This document shows positions 8,090-16,445 of a stretch of DNA of 31,835 bases, piece by piece. The position numbers and the translations under genes are program-made. This stretch comes from Pseudomonadota bacterium (GTDB lineage Bacteria; Pseudomonadota; Alphaproteobacteria; Sphingomonadales; Sphingomonadaceae): NCBI GenBank assembly GCA_023391375.1, contig JAEWBB010000004.1, forward strand, positions 1 through 31,835, given 5' to 3'. Within the stretch, counting starts at the first letter, position 1. Each line of letters opens with the position of its first letter. The notes below the pieces were generated by a model. It ran no database searches and was not told where the DNA came from. It saw nothing but the letters and a program-made list of their open reading frames with translations.

Positions 8090-9709
8090 GTGCAGACCCC
8101 GGAGATCATCGCCCACGAACCGGCGGCGGATCCTTCGCCGAAGGGCGCGCCGCGCCCGTGGTGGGAGGGCCGGCCCTATGTCGCGCTGCTGATCGTCCTC
8201 GCCTTCATCCCGCTGCTCTACCCGCACTTCCCGCCGCTGGTCGATCTGCCCGGGCACATGGCCCGTTACCAGGTCGCGGTCGACGGCGGCACCGGCCCGT
8301 TCCTTAAGCAGTGGTACCAATTCGAGTGGCATGCCTTCGGCAACCTTGGCGTCGACCTGCTGGTCGTCCCGCTGGGCCACCTGGTCGGGGTGGAATGGGC
8401 GACCAAGCTGGTCGTCATGTCGATCCCGCCGCTGACGGTGGCCGGCATGTTGTGGGTCGCGCGCGAGGTTCATAACCGACTGCCGCCGACCGCCGCCTTC
8501 GCGCTGCCCTTGGCGTTCAGCCATCCGTTCCTTTACGGCTTCGTCAACTTCGCGCTGTCGATGGCGCTGGCGCTGCTGGCGATGGGCCTGTGGCTGCGGC
8601 TGGGCCGGCTGCACAAGGAGCGCCTGCGCGCCGCGCTGTTCGTGCCGATCAGCTTCGTCGTCTTTTTCGCCCACACCTTCGGCTGGGGCACGATGGGCCT
8701 GCTCTGCTTCTCCGCCGAGGCGGTGCGCCAGCACGACAAGGGCCTGCCGTGGTGGAAAGCGGCCATCGTCGCCGGCCTGCACGCCGCGGTGATGATCCTG
8801 CCGGCGCTGATGATCGTGCTGTGGCGGACCGAAGCGGGCGGCCACGGCGTGACGCTCGGCTGGTTCCGTTGGGATTCGAAGTGGGAATATATCGAGCGCA
8901 TTTTTCGCGACCGCTGGATGCTGTGGGATATCACCTGCCTGGCGATCGTCGCGGCGGTGCCGCTGCTGGGCATCGTGCACCGGCAGCTGACCCTGTCGCG
9001 CAACCTGCTGTTTTCGGCGTTGATGCTGGGCGCGGGCTTCGTCTGCCTGCCGCGCATCGTGTTCGGATCGGCCTATGCCGACATGCGCCTCGCGCCGTAC
9101 GTGCTGGCGATCCTGGTGCTGGCGATCCGTTTCAAGCGCGACACCGACGTCCACCTCGCGCGGGTGCTGGCGATGGCCGGCCTCGCCTTCCTGCTGGTCC
9201 GCACCGCAACCGTCACCGCCAGCCTGGCGCTCGCCTCGACCCAACAGGAACGGCAGCTGCGCGCGCTCGAGCAATTGCCGCGCGGCGCGCGGGTGGTCAG
9301 CCAGGTGTGGGACGCCTGCAACCAGTGGCCGCTGCGCCGCGGCGACCATTTGCCGGGAATGATCCCGATCCGGCGCGAGGGCTTTTCCAACGACCAGTGG
9401 AAGCTGCCCGGGGCAAGCCTGCTGACCGTCCATTATCCCAAGGCCGGCTGGTTCCAGAACGATCCGAGCGAGATCGTGCGCTATCCGGGCTGCCTGCGCG
9501 AGGGCGCCAGCATGCGGCTGTCGCTGGCCGCGATCCCGCGCGATGCGTTCGATTACCTGTGGCTGGTCAACCTGCCGCCGATCCCGGCCGGCTGGGTCGA
9601 GGGCTGGGAGCCGGTCTACGCGAAGGAGGGATCGATCCTCATGCGGCGCGTGGCCGACGCGCCACCGCCACGAGGCTTACGCCGAACGGCATCGGCACGC
9701 GGCCGATAA
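8090..9709 (+). CDS. Large polytopic membrane protein, possible GT-C-type glycosyltransferase
   Basis: The 539-residue product is not recognised at family level. It has about 9-11 predicted transmembrane helices from residue 27 to about 385, then a soluble C-terminal domain of roughly 150 residues (QQERQLRALEQLP... onward). The first periplasmic loop holds PPLVDLPGHMARY, an acidic/His motif placed where GT-C glycosyltransferases carry catalytic acidic residues. The helix pattern plus soluble tail also fits GT-C enzymes that use polyprenyl-phosphate sugars; this is inference. The start is a GTG directly abutting the argG stop, with no separate ribosome site visible. The last 71 bases overlap the 3' end of the convergent methyltransferase gene. 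Neighbouring gtrA/gtrB-like genes support a role in envelope glycan assembly. Confidence 0.7.
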   Translation: MQTPEIIAHEPAADPSPKGAPRPWWEGRPYVALLIVLAFIPLLYPHFPPLVDLPGHMARYQVAVDGGTGPFLKQWYQFEWHAFGNLGVDLLVVPLGHLVGVEWATKLVVMSIPPLTVAGMLWVAREVHNRLPPTAAFALPLAFSHPFLYGFVNFALSMALALLAMGLWLRLGRLHKERLRAALFVPISFVVFFAHTFGWGTMGLLCFSAEAVRQHDKGLPWWKAAIVAGLHAAVMILPALMIVLWRTEAGGHGVTLGWFRWDSKWEYIERIFRDRWMLWDITCLAIVAAVPLLGIVHRQLTLSRNLLFSALMLGAGFVCLPRIVFGSAYADMRLAPYVLAILVLAIRFKRDTDVHLARVLAMAGLAFLLVRTATVTASLALASTQQERQLRALEQLPRGARVVSQVWDACNQWPLRRGDHLPGMIPIRREGFSNDQWKLPGASLLTVHYPKAGWFQNDPSEIVRYPGCLREGASMRLSLAAIPRDAFDYLWLVNLPPIPAGWVEGWEPVYAKEGSILMRRVADAPPPRGLRRTASARGR

Positions 9710-10376
9710 GGCCCGCTTCCAACCCGAAGACGGTGTCGAGGACGCTGTTGACCGCCTTGCCCGGCATCTCGTCGTCGGCCTTGTCGCGGCCCATCGCCTT
9801 GCCGGCGATCCGCGCCGCGGCGACCGCTGGATAGAGCAGGGTGTTGAACGGCGAGCAGAGCTGGATGTCGAACCCGGCGGCGCGCAGCATCGCCTTGATA
9901 TCGCGGGGGCGATAGCGGCGCTTGTGGTGGTGCGACACGTCGTGCGCGCTCCACATCCACGGGTTGATCGGGACGGTCAGCAGCAATGCCCCGCCCGGCT
10001 TCAGGCGCGACAGGATCGATTTCAGCGTCGCCGTATCGGCGTCGACATGTTCGAGCACGTCGAGCAGCGCGATGAGGTCGAAGCGGCCCTCGTCGTAGGC
10101 GGTGAGGTCAGGCAGGCAGACCTTGGTGACGTGGCGGCCTATCCGCTCTGCCGCAATGGCGCGAGCATGATCGTCATATTCGCTGCCCTCGACCCGGCCG
10201 AACGTGCCGAGCATGTCGAGGTTGTGGCCGGTGCCGCAGCCGATCTCGAGGATGTCGGCACCCTCCGGCGGCCGGACGACGCGGCGGATGACCTCCGCGA
10301 GGATCCGGCGGCGCGCGGTGAACCACCAGTGCTGCTGGTCGAGCTCGGCCATGCGGTCGTAAACGGCGCGTTCCAT
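9639..10376 (-). CDS. Class I SAM-dependent methyltransferase
   Basis: The 245-residue protein has a Rossmann-type methyltransferase fold: motif I ILEIGCGTGHN, a motif II acid in EGSEYD, and FDLIALLDVLEHV followed by L-KPGG-L-LTVP. The N-terminal WWFTARRRIL element (Trp-Trp in a helix) is frequent in methyltransferases encoded with surface-polysaccharide genes. Its substrate is not evident; a glycan or a lipid-linked intermediate is likely given its position as the third gene of the gtrA-gtrB-methyltransferase set. The start overlaps the stop of the glycosyltransferase gene by one base (TGATG), so translation is coupled. The 3' end overlaps the opposing membrane-protein gene by 71 bp. Confidence 0.85.
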   Translation of the reverse strand: MERAVYDRMAELDQQHWWFTARRRILAEVIRRVVRPPEGADILEIGCGTGHNLDMLGTFGRVEGSEYDDHARAIAAERIGRHVTKVCLPDLTAYDEGRFDLIALLDVLEHVDADTATLKSILSRLKPGGALLLTVPINPWMWSAHDVSHHHKRRYRPRDIKAMLRAAGFDIQLCSPFNTLLYPAVAAARIAGKAMGRDKADDEMPGKAVNSVLDTVFGLEAGLIGRVPMPFGVSLVAVARRPRAA

Positions 10377-11314
10377 CAGCCGATCTCCTCGCGCACGATA
10401 TAGAGCGGACGCTGCTTGGTCTCGGTCAGGATGCGGCCGACATATTCGCCGAGCACGCCAAGGCTGATCAGTTGCAGCCCGCCGAGGAACAGGACCGCGA
10501 CCATCATCGACGCATAGCCCGGCACGTCGACCCCGAAGGCCAGCGTGCGCACGACGATGACCAGCGCGAACAAAAGCGCGAACAGCGCGACGACGCCGCC
10601 GATGTACGACCAGACGCGCAAGGGGACGGTGGAGGCGGAGGTGATGCCGTCAACCGCCAGCGTCCACAGTTTCCAGTAATTGTACTTGGTTCGGCCATGC
10701 TTGCGCTCGACCCGGTGGTACTTGACCGCGGACTGCTTGAAGCCGGCCCAGGCGAACAGGCCCTTCATGAAACGGTTGCGCTCCGGCATCGCCCGGATCA
10801 CCTCGACCACGCGGCGGTCGAGCAGGCGGAAGTCGCCGGCATGCTCGGGAATCTTGTCGCTGCTGAGCCAGTTGTGGGCGCGGTAGTAGAGGTCAGCGGT
10901 CAGCCGCTTGGGCAGGCTGTCGGTCTCGCGGTTGTCGCGCACGCCGTAGACCACGTCATTGCCCGCGCGCCACGCGGCGACCATCTCGCCGATCACCTCG
11001 GGCGGGTCCTGCAGGTCGACGTCGAGCGGGATGACGGCCTTGCCCCGCGCCGCGTCGAGACCGGCGGACAGCGCCGCCTCCTTGCCGAAATTGCGGCTGA
11101 AGCTGAGCGCGCGGACGCGGCCGTCCTTCAGGTGCGCGGCCTTGAGGATCGCCAGCGTGGCATCGGTCGACCCGTCGTCGACGAACAGGATTTCAAAGCT
11201 TCGCGCGGCCGGGTCTTCGAGCGCTTCGAGCAGCGGCACGACGCGGTCGAGGAACACCGGCACCGCCGCCTCCTCGTTCATCACCGGCACGATCAGGGTC
11301 AGTTCGACGCTCAT
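10376..11314 (-). CDS. GtrB-like family 2 glycosyltransferase (polyprenyl-phosphate sugar synthase)
   Basis: The 312-residue protein has a GT2 domain (about 1-225) with nucleotide-binding FVDDGSTD, a FSRNFGKEAA segment and the catalytic DVDLQDPPE motif, followed by two C-terminal transmembrane helices (about 228-250 and 262-290) and a short basic tail. This is the layout of GtrB, DPMS-type and ArnC-like enzymes that move a sugar from a nucleotide donor to undecaprenyl phosphate on the cytoplasmic face. Start ATG 11314 overlaps the gtrA stop by four bases (ATGA). The pairing with GtrA, the matching flippase, is the strongest sign that it makes a lipid-linked monosaccharide. The sugar cannot be told from sequence. 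Confidence 0.9.
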   Translation of the reverse strand: MSVELTLIVPVMNEEAAVPVFLDRVVPLLEALEDPAARSFEILFVDDGSTDATLAILKAAHLKDGRVRALSFSRNFGKEAALSAGLDAARGKAVIPLDVDLQDPPEVIGEMVAAWRAGNDVVYGVRDNRETDSLPKRLTADLYYRAHNWLSSDKIPEHAGDFRLLDRRVVEVIRAMPERNRFMKGLFAWAGFKQSAVKYHRVERKHGRTKYNYWKLWTLAVDGITSASTVPLRVWSYIGGVVALFALLFALVIVVRTLAFGVDVPGYASMMVAVLFLGGLQLISLGVLGEYVGRILTETKQRPLYIVREEIG

Positions 11315-11733
11315 GAATAGACATACTTGCGATGGAGGGCGAAGGTCACCAGCGGGGTGACGAAGATCATCGGCACGGTCGGCCACCAGGTGGGCCCGTG
11401 CATCTGCTTCACCAGCGTCCAGACGAACAGCTGGTTGAGTGCGAAGCCGAGGATGTTGACGGCCAGGAAGCGGGTGGCGCGGACATGCTGCCGGTCGCGC
11501 TCGCCATGGCCTTTGAACGTGAAGGCGCCGTGCGTGAAATAGCTGACGGCCGAGAAGAACAGGAAGACGATCGTCAGGCTGACCATCGGGTCGACATGGA
11601 GGAATTCGGCGATCGCCCAATAGCTCGCCGCAACCAGCAAGGTGATGATCCCGCCGGCCAGCCCATAGCGGATCAGCTGCGCCAGCGTCGCGCGCTGGGC
11701 GGGGTCGATACGGTTGAGGACGGTCTGGACCAT
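11311..11733 (-). CDS. GtrA-family flippase-like membrane protein
   Basis: The 140-residue product has four transmembrane helices and GtrA-family features: an RYGLAGG opening of helix 1, the FTFKG motif after helix 2, the RF...N helix 3 and a terminal K-Y-V-Y. GtrA proteins are thought to flip polyprenyl-phosphate sugars to the periplasm. Its stop overlaps the start of the GT2 gene, and it is the first gene of the minus-strand set. The 62-bp gap to the divergent 605-residue membrane protein gene must hold promoters for both directions; I could not pick a convincing hexamer pair there. Confidence 0.88.
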   Translation of the reverse strand: MVQTVLNRIDPAQRATLAQLIRYGLAGGIITLLVAASYWAIAEFLHVDPMVSLTIVFLFFSAVSYFTHGAFTFKGHGERDRQHVRATRFLAVNILGFALNQLFVWTLVKQMHGPTWWPTVPMIFVTPLVTFALHRKYVYS

Positions 11734-11795
11734 GTTGCGCGCTTCCGGTCACTGCCGTTAGAGCGGGCGCGACGGTTTGGAAAGCGGGGACGTGC

Positions 11796-13613
11796 GTGCT
11801 GGAACGGTATGAGGGCTGGGCGGACCGGCACTGGAAGTGGCTCGTGCTCGCCGTGTGGGCGGGTTTCGCGATCTTCCTCATCGTGTCGAAATGGGGCCAG
11901 ATCCACGGCTTCGCCTTCAGCGACACCGACGACAATTTGCGCCTGGTGCAGGTCCGCGACTGGCTGAACGGCCAGGGCTGGTTCGACCTTCGCCAGCACC
12001 GCTTCGACCCGGTCCATGGCGGGGCCAACATCCACTGGTCACGGTTGGTCGATTTGCCGATCGCCGGGCTGATCCTTCTGCTCCGCCCGTTCCTGGGCGG
12101 CCATGGCGCGGAGATGTGGGCAGGGGCGATCTCGCCGCTGCTGGCGCTGGGGGCGGCACTGTCCGGCCTCGCGCTGCTGACCAAGCGGGTGATCGCCGCG
12201 GGCGCCATCCCGATCGCGCTGGTCGGCCTGTTCTTCGCCGGATCGGCCAATGGCATGTTCCAGCCGCTGCGCGTCGACCATCACGGCTGGCAGCTGGCGT
12301 TCCTGCTGTTCACGCTGGCCGGCCTCGCAGACCCCAAACGCGCGCGGGGCGGGCTGACCGCCGGCATTTTCACGGGCCTGTCGCTGGCCATCGGGCTGGA
12401 GATGCTGATCTACCTCGCCATCGCCGGCGCGGTGCAGGTGCTGTCGTGGGTCGTCCGGCCCGAGCAGCGCGAGCGGGTCGCCGCTTATGCCGTCAGCCTG
12501 GCGGCCAGCACCGGCCTCGGCTTCCTGCTGTTCGCGTCGGAGGCCAACCGCGCGCTGGTGTGCGACGCCCTGTCGCCGGTGTGGACCGCCGACATGGTGC
12601 TGGCGGCCGGCCTGCTGTTCGGCCTGTCACGGCTGACGGTAGAGCGCTGGACGGTGCGGCTGGCGCTGGCGGCCGGCGCGGGGCTGGCCCTCGCCGCCTT
12701 CCATGCGTTGGCCTTCCCGCAATGCCTGCAGCGGCTGGAAGGTATCAGCCCCGAAGCGACCCAGCTATGGCTCAGCCACGTCCGCGAGGCGCGGCCGGTG
12801 TATCGCCAGAAGGGCGAGGTGATGCTGCTGATCCTCGCGCTGCCGGTGACCGGCCTGGTCGGCTGGGCGATGCTGTGCGGCATGGCGCGGCGCGACGCGG
12901 ACCGGCTGCTGCGGACGGTAGGGCCGGCGCTGGTCGCGGCCGCGGCGACGGCGCTGCTGTTCTGGCAGACGCGCACCGGACCGGCGGCGCAACTGCTCGC
13001 GCTGCCGGGTGCGGCGGCGATTGGCTGGTTCGGGATCGCCTGGGCGCAGCAGAGCACCAGCTTTGTCGTGCGCGTGCTGGCGACGCCGCTCCTCGCCTTG
13101 CTGGCTCTGGGCGCGCTGGTCCCGACGGTCGAGGATTACATTCCGAAAGATCTGTTCGCCAATCGCGAAAGCCGGGCCAACGACAAGGCCCAGGAGGCCG
13201 GACGCAAGCGGGTCAACATCGCCAACCGGATGTGCGCGCGAGAGACCTCCTTTGCGCCGATCGGGCGGCAGCCGGCGGGCATCGTTTTCACCTACATCGA
13301 TTTCGGCCCGCGGCTGATCAACCTGACCCATCACAGCGCGGTCGGCGGCCCTTATCACCGCAACGACGACGCGATCGCCAACGTGATGAAGGCGTTCCGC
13401 GGCGACGAGGCGCAGGCCCACCGGATCATCGCCGACGAATATCGCAGCGATTACCTGCTGATCTGTCCCGACCAGTCGACCGCGACGATCTTCATGAGCG
13501 AAGCGCCGAAGGGTTTCTACGCGCAGCTGGTCAAGGGACGGGTGCCCGGCTGGCTGGTGCCGGTCGACCTCGGCCAGGGCTCGCCGTTCCGGATGTGGAA
13601 GGTGCGGCGCTAG
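11796..13613 (+). CDS. Large polytopic membrane protein with STT3/PglB-like motifs (putative GT-C transferase)
   Basis: The 605-residue protein has about 11-13 transmembrane helices and a soluble C-terminal part (about 445-605). The first large loop reads FSDTDDNLRLVQVRDW (Asp43, Asp45, Asp46), then ANIHWSRLVDLP. A later loop has RVDHHGWQ (DHH at 161-163). Paired acidic motifs in the first two periplasmic loops, an Asp-rich one followed by Asp-His-His, are the pattern I associate with STT3/PglB-like oligosaccharyltransferases and other GT-C enzymes; this is motif-level inference. The start is GTG 11796 with GCGGGGA upstream. It is divergent from gtrA and may be the acceptor-side transferase for the lipid-linked sugar made by the GtrA/GtrB pair. 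Confidence 0.7.
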   Translation: MLERYEGWADRHWKWLVLAVWAGFAIFLIVSKWGQIHGFAFSDTDDNLRLVQVRDWLNGQGWFDLRQHRFDPVHGGANIHWSRLVDLPIAGLILLLRPFLGGHGAEMWAGAISPLLALGAALSGLALLTKRVIAAGAIPIALVGLFFAGSANGMFQPLRVDHHGWQLAFLLFTLAGLADPKRARGGLTAGIFTGLSLAIGLEMLIYLAIAGAVQVLSWVVRPEQRERVAAYAVSLAASTGLGFLLFASEANRALVCDALSPVWTADMVLAAGLLFGLSRLTVERWTVRLALAAGAGLALAAFHALAFPQCLQRLEGISPEATQLWLSHVREARPVYRQKGEVMLLILALPVTGLVGWAMLCGMARRDADRLLRTVGPALVAAAATALLFWQTRTGPAAQLLALPGAAAIGWFGIAWAQQSTSFVVRVLATPLLALLALGALVPTVEDYIPKDLFANRESRANDKAQEAGRKRVNIANRMCARETSFAPIGRQPAGIVFTYIDFGPRLINLTHHSAVGGPYHRNDDAIANVMKAFRGDEAQAHRIIADEYRSDYLLICPDQSTATIFMSEAPKGFYAQLVKGRVPGWLVPVDLGQGSPFRMWKVRR

Positions 13614-13617
13614 CGCC
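13606..13617. repeat. 12-bp palindrome GGCGCTAGCGCC at a convergent gene junction
   Basis: This perfect palindrome spans the stop of the 605-residue membrane protein gene and the last base of the marC stop. The same 12 bases occur at 27626-27637, at another convergent junction. It could fold only as a 4-bp stem with a CTAG loop, so it is a weak terminator at best. Confidence 0.8.
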
Positions 13618-14249
13618 TAGCCGGCGAGGCCGGGAAGGCTTCGCTCGAGCCCGTCGAGGACGAACTGGGCGGCCAGCGCCGCGAGGATCACGCCGAGGAC
13701 TCGTGTGATCATCGCCTCGACCTTGGCGCCGACGAACCGCATCAGCGGTCCGGCCGCGAGCAGTGCGAGCAGCGTGAGCAGGATGACCAAAGTCATGGCG
13801 CCGAGCACGATCAGGCTTTCCTGCAAACCGTCGGCACGGGCGTTGAGCAGCATGACCGACGCGATCGACCCCGGCCCGGCGATCATCGGGATCGCCATCG
13901 GAAAGACGCTGATGTCCTCCGCTTCCGGCGTGCCCTCGATTTCCTTGGCCCGCTCCTCGCGCCGCTCGGTGCGCTTCTCGAACACCATTTCGAGCGCGAT
14001 CATGAACAGCATGATGCCGCCCGCGAGGCGGAACGCGGACAGCGAAATCCCCATGTGACTGAGGAGCGGTTCGCCCAGCAGCGCGAAGAACAGGAGGATG
14101 CCCCACGCCACCAGGCTCGACCGGATGGCCATGCGGCGGCGGTGCGCCACGTCGGTCCCGCTGGTCAGCGACGCGAAGATCGGCGCGCATCCCGGCGGAT
14201 CGATGATCACGAGGAGGGTGATGAAGGCGGTGGTGAACAGTTCAAGCAT
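13617..14249 (-). CDS. MarC family (UPF0056) integral membrane protein
   Basis: The 210-residue product has six hydrophobic segments with MarC-family signatures: a first helix running into IDPPGCAPIFASLT, RLAGGI-LF-IALEM before a charged cytoplasmic loop, and the FPMAIPMIAGPGSIASV motif opening the second half. The two halves look like an internal repeat, as expected for the family. MarC was once linked to multiple antibiotic resistance, but that role was not upheld and its substrate is unknown. It lies 12 bases after folD on the same strand and is the last gene of the gluQRS-to-marC run. Three bases separate its stop from the convergent membrane-protein gene. Confidence 0.92.
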   Translation of the reverse strand: MLELFTTAFITLLVIIDPPGCAPIFASLTSGTDVAHRRRMAIRSSLVAWGILLFFALLGEPLLSHMGISLSAFRLAGGIMLFMIALEMVFEKRTERREERAKEIEGTPEAEDISVFPMAIPMIAGPGSIASVMLLNARADGLQESLIVLGAMTLVILLTLLALLAAGPLMRFVGAKVEAMITRVLGVILAALAAQFVLDGLERSLPGLAG

Positions 14250-14261
14250 GGCGGGAGCGCA

Positions 14262-15155
14262 TCAGATCGCCTTGTCGAAGGCGACGTTCTCGCGCCGGCA
14301 GGCGGAGACGAAGGTGTTGCGGATTAGGCAGGCGATGGTCATCGGTCCGACACCGCCGGGTACCGGGGTGATCGCGCCCGCGACCTCGCTCGCCGAGGCG
14401 AAATCGATGTCGCCGACGAGGCGGCCCTTGGGCTTGTCGGCGGTTGGCGGCAGGCGGTTGATGCCGACGTCGATCACGGTCGCGCCGGGCTTCAGCCAGT
14501 CGCCCTTGACCATTTCCGGCCGGCCGACCGCGGCGACGACGATGTCGGCGCGGCGGACGACGTCCGGAAGGTCCTTCGTCCGGCTGTGGGCGACGGTGAC
14601 GGTGCAGCTTTCGCGCAGCAAAAGGAGGGCCATCGGCTTGCCGACGATGTTCGAGCGACCGATGACGACCGCTTCCTTGCCGGACAGGTCGCCGAGTACC
14701 CGCTTCAACAGGATGACGCAGCCGAGCGGGGTGCAGGGGACGAAGCCGTGGAGGCCGGTGGCGAGGCGTCCGGCGTTGACCGGGTGAAAGCCGTCGACGT
14801 CCTTGTCGGGGTCGATCCGGGTCAGCACCTTGGCCTCGTTGATGTGCGCTGGCAGCGGCAGCTGGACGAGGATGCCGTCGACGGCCGGGTCCGCGTTGAG
14901 TTGCTCGACCAGGGCCAACAGGTCGGCCTCGCTCGTGTCGGCGGGGAGGCGATGCTCGAGACTGGCCATGCCCGCCTCAACGGTCGCCTTGCCCTTGGCC
15001 CCGACATAGACCGACGAGGCCGGGTCTTCGCCGACCAGCACGACGGCGAGGCCGGGCTTTCGGCCCGCCTGTTCGACGAAGCGCGCGACCTCGGCCCCGA
15101 TGCGGGCGCGAAGGCCGGCCGCCGCCGCCTTGCCGTCGATCAGCGCGGCGCTCAC
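14262..15155 (-). CDS. folD: Methylenetetrahydrofolate dehydrogenase / methenyl-THF cyclohydrolase
   Basis: FolD oxidises 5,10-methylene-THF with NADP and hydrolyses the methenyl product to 10-formyl-THF, supplying one-carbon units to purine and fMet synthesis. The 297-residue protein has the catalytic Tyr50 and Lys54 in SSVYVGAKGKA, the GILVQLPLP motif, the cofactor site VIGRSNIVGKPMA and the C-terminal PVPGGVGPMT signature. Start GTG 15155 overlaps the yggT stop by four bases (GTGA) and gives a family-typical length with MSAALIDGKA at the N-terminus. The frame upstream of that GTG is antisense shadow of yggT. Confidence 0.95.
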   Translation of the reverse strand: MSAALIDGKAAAAGLRARIGAEVARFVEQAGRKPGLAVVLVGEDPASSVYVGAKGKATVEAGMASLEHRLPADTSEADLLALVEQLNADPAVDGILVQLPLPAHINEAKVLTRIDPDKDVDGFHPVNAGRLATGLHGFVPCTPLGCVILLKRVLGDLSGKEAVVIGRSNIVGKPMALLLLRESCTVTVAHSRTKDLPDVVRRADIVVAAVGRPEMVKGDWLKPGATVIDVGINRLPPTADKPKGRLVGDIDFASASEVAGAITPVPGGVGPMTIACLIRNTFVSACRRENVAFDKAI

Positions 15156-15454
15156 GTCAGGGTCGGGCCCATCTCGAGGACGACGCCGCTGAGCAGTCGG
15201 CGGAGGATCGAGATCGCCAGCAGGACGACGATCGGGGAGAAATCGAGCCCGCCGAAATCGGGCAGGATCTTGCGGACCGGCCGGTACAGCGGCTCGGTCA
15301 TCCGCTCCAGCGCCAAGAGCAGTGTGCGGGTGAACGGCTGGTGGGTGTTGAGGATGTTGAACGCGACCAGCCAGCTGATCACCACCGAGGCGATGATGAT
15401 CCAGGTGGCGAGCGACAGCAGGAGGTCGGCGATGTTGACGAGCGCGTAGATCAT
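15152..15454 (-). CDS. YggT family membrane protein
   Basis: The 100-residue protein has two hydrophobic blocks joined by the YggT signature: WLVAFNILN near residue 30, then EPLYRPVRKILPDFGGLDFSP, followed by a second membrane segment. YggT proteins are small inner-membrane proteins whose function is not settled; links to osmotic response and division have been suggested. The coupling to folD (four-base stop/start overlap) is tight. It begins 31 bases after the egtD stop, with no terminator-like hairpin between them. Confidence 0.93.
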   Translation of the reverse strand: MIYALVNIADLLLSLATWIIIASVVISWLVAFNILNTHQPFTRTLLLALERMTEPLYRPVRKILPDFGGLDFSPIVVLLAISILRRLLSGVVLEMGPTLT

Positions 15455-15485
15455 GGCCTCGTCTACCCGCGCCCAACCGCTTTAT

Positions 15486-16445
15486 CTAGGGTGCGAAACG
15501 GTCCGGCTGCGCTTCGGCCAGGATCAGCGCGAAATCCTCGTCCGGAGCGAGCCATTCGCGGACCGGCGTCCAGCCCCCGGCAAGCAGCAGGAGACGTGCG
15601 CCGCGCGGCCCGTACTTGTGGCTGTTCTCGGTGTGGATCGTATCGCCCTGGGCGAAGGCGAAGCGCTGGCCATCGACCGTGAAATCGACGTCGCGCACGG
15701 CCTTCAGGTGCATCTCGATCCGGCTCAGCCAGTCGTTCCACCGCGCCTCGTGGGTAAAGGCGTCGAGCGGGATGTCACCGTCCAGCTCGCGGTTGATGCG
15801 CGCGAGGAGGTTGAGGTTGAAGTCGGCCGTGACCCCTTCGGGATCGTCGTAGGCGGCGACCAGCCGGTCGACGTCCTTGATCCGGTCCATGCCGATCAGC
15901 AGGCGCGCGCCGGTGCCGAGCAGGCCGCGGAAGTGGCGCAAGAGGTCGGTCGCGCTGCGGGCGACGAAATTGCCGATCGTCGAGCCGGGGAAGAAGCCGA
16001 GCCGCTCCATGCCGTCGATTTCCGGGGGGAGCGCGAAGTCCCTGGTAAAGTCGGCGGTGACGGGGATGACATCGAGGCCGGCGTGGTTGGCCTCGAGCGC
16101 CGCCGCGCTTTCTTCCAGATAGTCGCCGCTGATGTCGACCGGGACGTAGACCGCCGGGCGGATCGTTTCGAGGAGCAGCGGCGTCTTGGTCTGCGATCCG
16201 GCCCCGAACTCGACCACCGCGCCGCCGGGCGGGATGGCGTCGGCCAGCTCGGGGGCGATCCTCTCCATCAGCGCGACCTCGGTCCGCGTCGGGTAGTAGC
16301 TCGGAAGGCGGGTGATGGCGTCGAACAGCTCACTGCCGCGCCGGTCGTAAAGCCAGCGGGCGGGAATGGCGGGAATGGCGGCGGCGAGGCCGTTCAGGAC
16401 GTCGGCGCGAAACGCCGGATCAACGCGATCAATGGTTTCGGGCAA
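15486..16445 (-). CDS. egtD: L-histidine N-alpha-methyltransferase EgtD
   Basis: EgtD trimethylates histidine with SAM to hercynine, the first step of ergothioneine synthesis. The 319-residue length matches the family (about 320). Visible features are the YDRRGSELFD opening, the YYPTRTE segment (50-56) that holds the substrate-binding tyrosine, SAM motif VVEFGAGSQTKT (78-88), FFPGSTIGNF (151-160) with the conserved Asn, and IGMDRIKD. The C-terminal ENSHKY region belongs to the same DUF2260/Methyltransf_33 fold. The gene start lies 17 bases inside the end of egtB, so the two are co-translated. No egtA, egtC or egtE homologue is visible in the window. Confidence 0.95.
   Translation of the reverse strand: MPETIDRVDPAFRADVLNGLAAAIPAIPARWLYDRRGSELFDAITRLPSYYPTRTEVALMERIAPELADAIPPGGAVVEFGAGSQTKTPLLLETIRPAVYVPVDISGDYLEESAAALEANHAGLDVIPVTADFTRDFALPPEIDGMERLGFFPGSTIGNFVARSATDLLRHFRGLLGTGARLLIGMDRIKDVDRLVAAYDDPEGVTADFNLNLLARINRELDGDIPLDAFTHEARWNDWLSRIEMHLKAVRDVDFTVDGQRFAFAQGDTIHTENSHKYGPRGARLLLLAGGWTPVREWLAPDEDFALILAEAQPDRFAP

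Noticed and set aside
7628..9433. 601-codon open frame on the minus strand
   Set aside because: It lies antisense to argG and the membrane-protein gene; its composition is Arg/His/Gln/Asp-rich with no domain, as expected for a GC-rich shadow.
11837..13708. 623-codon plus frame overlapping the 605-residue membrane protein
   Set aside because: Arg/Pro/Ala-rich out-of-frame shadow; the alternative frame has clean membrane helices.
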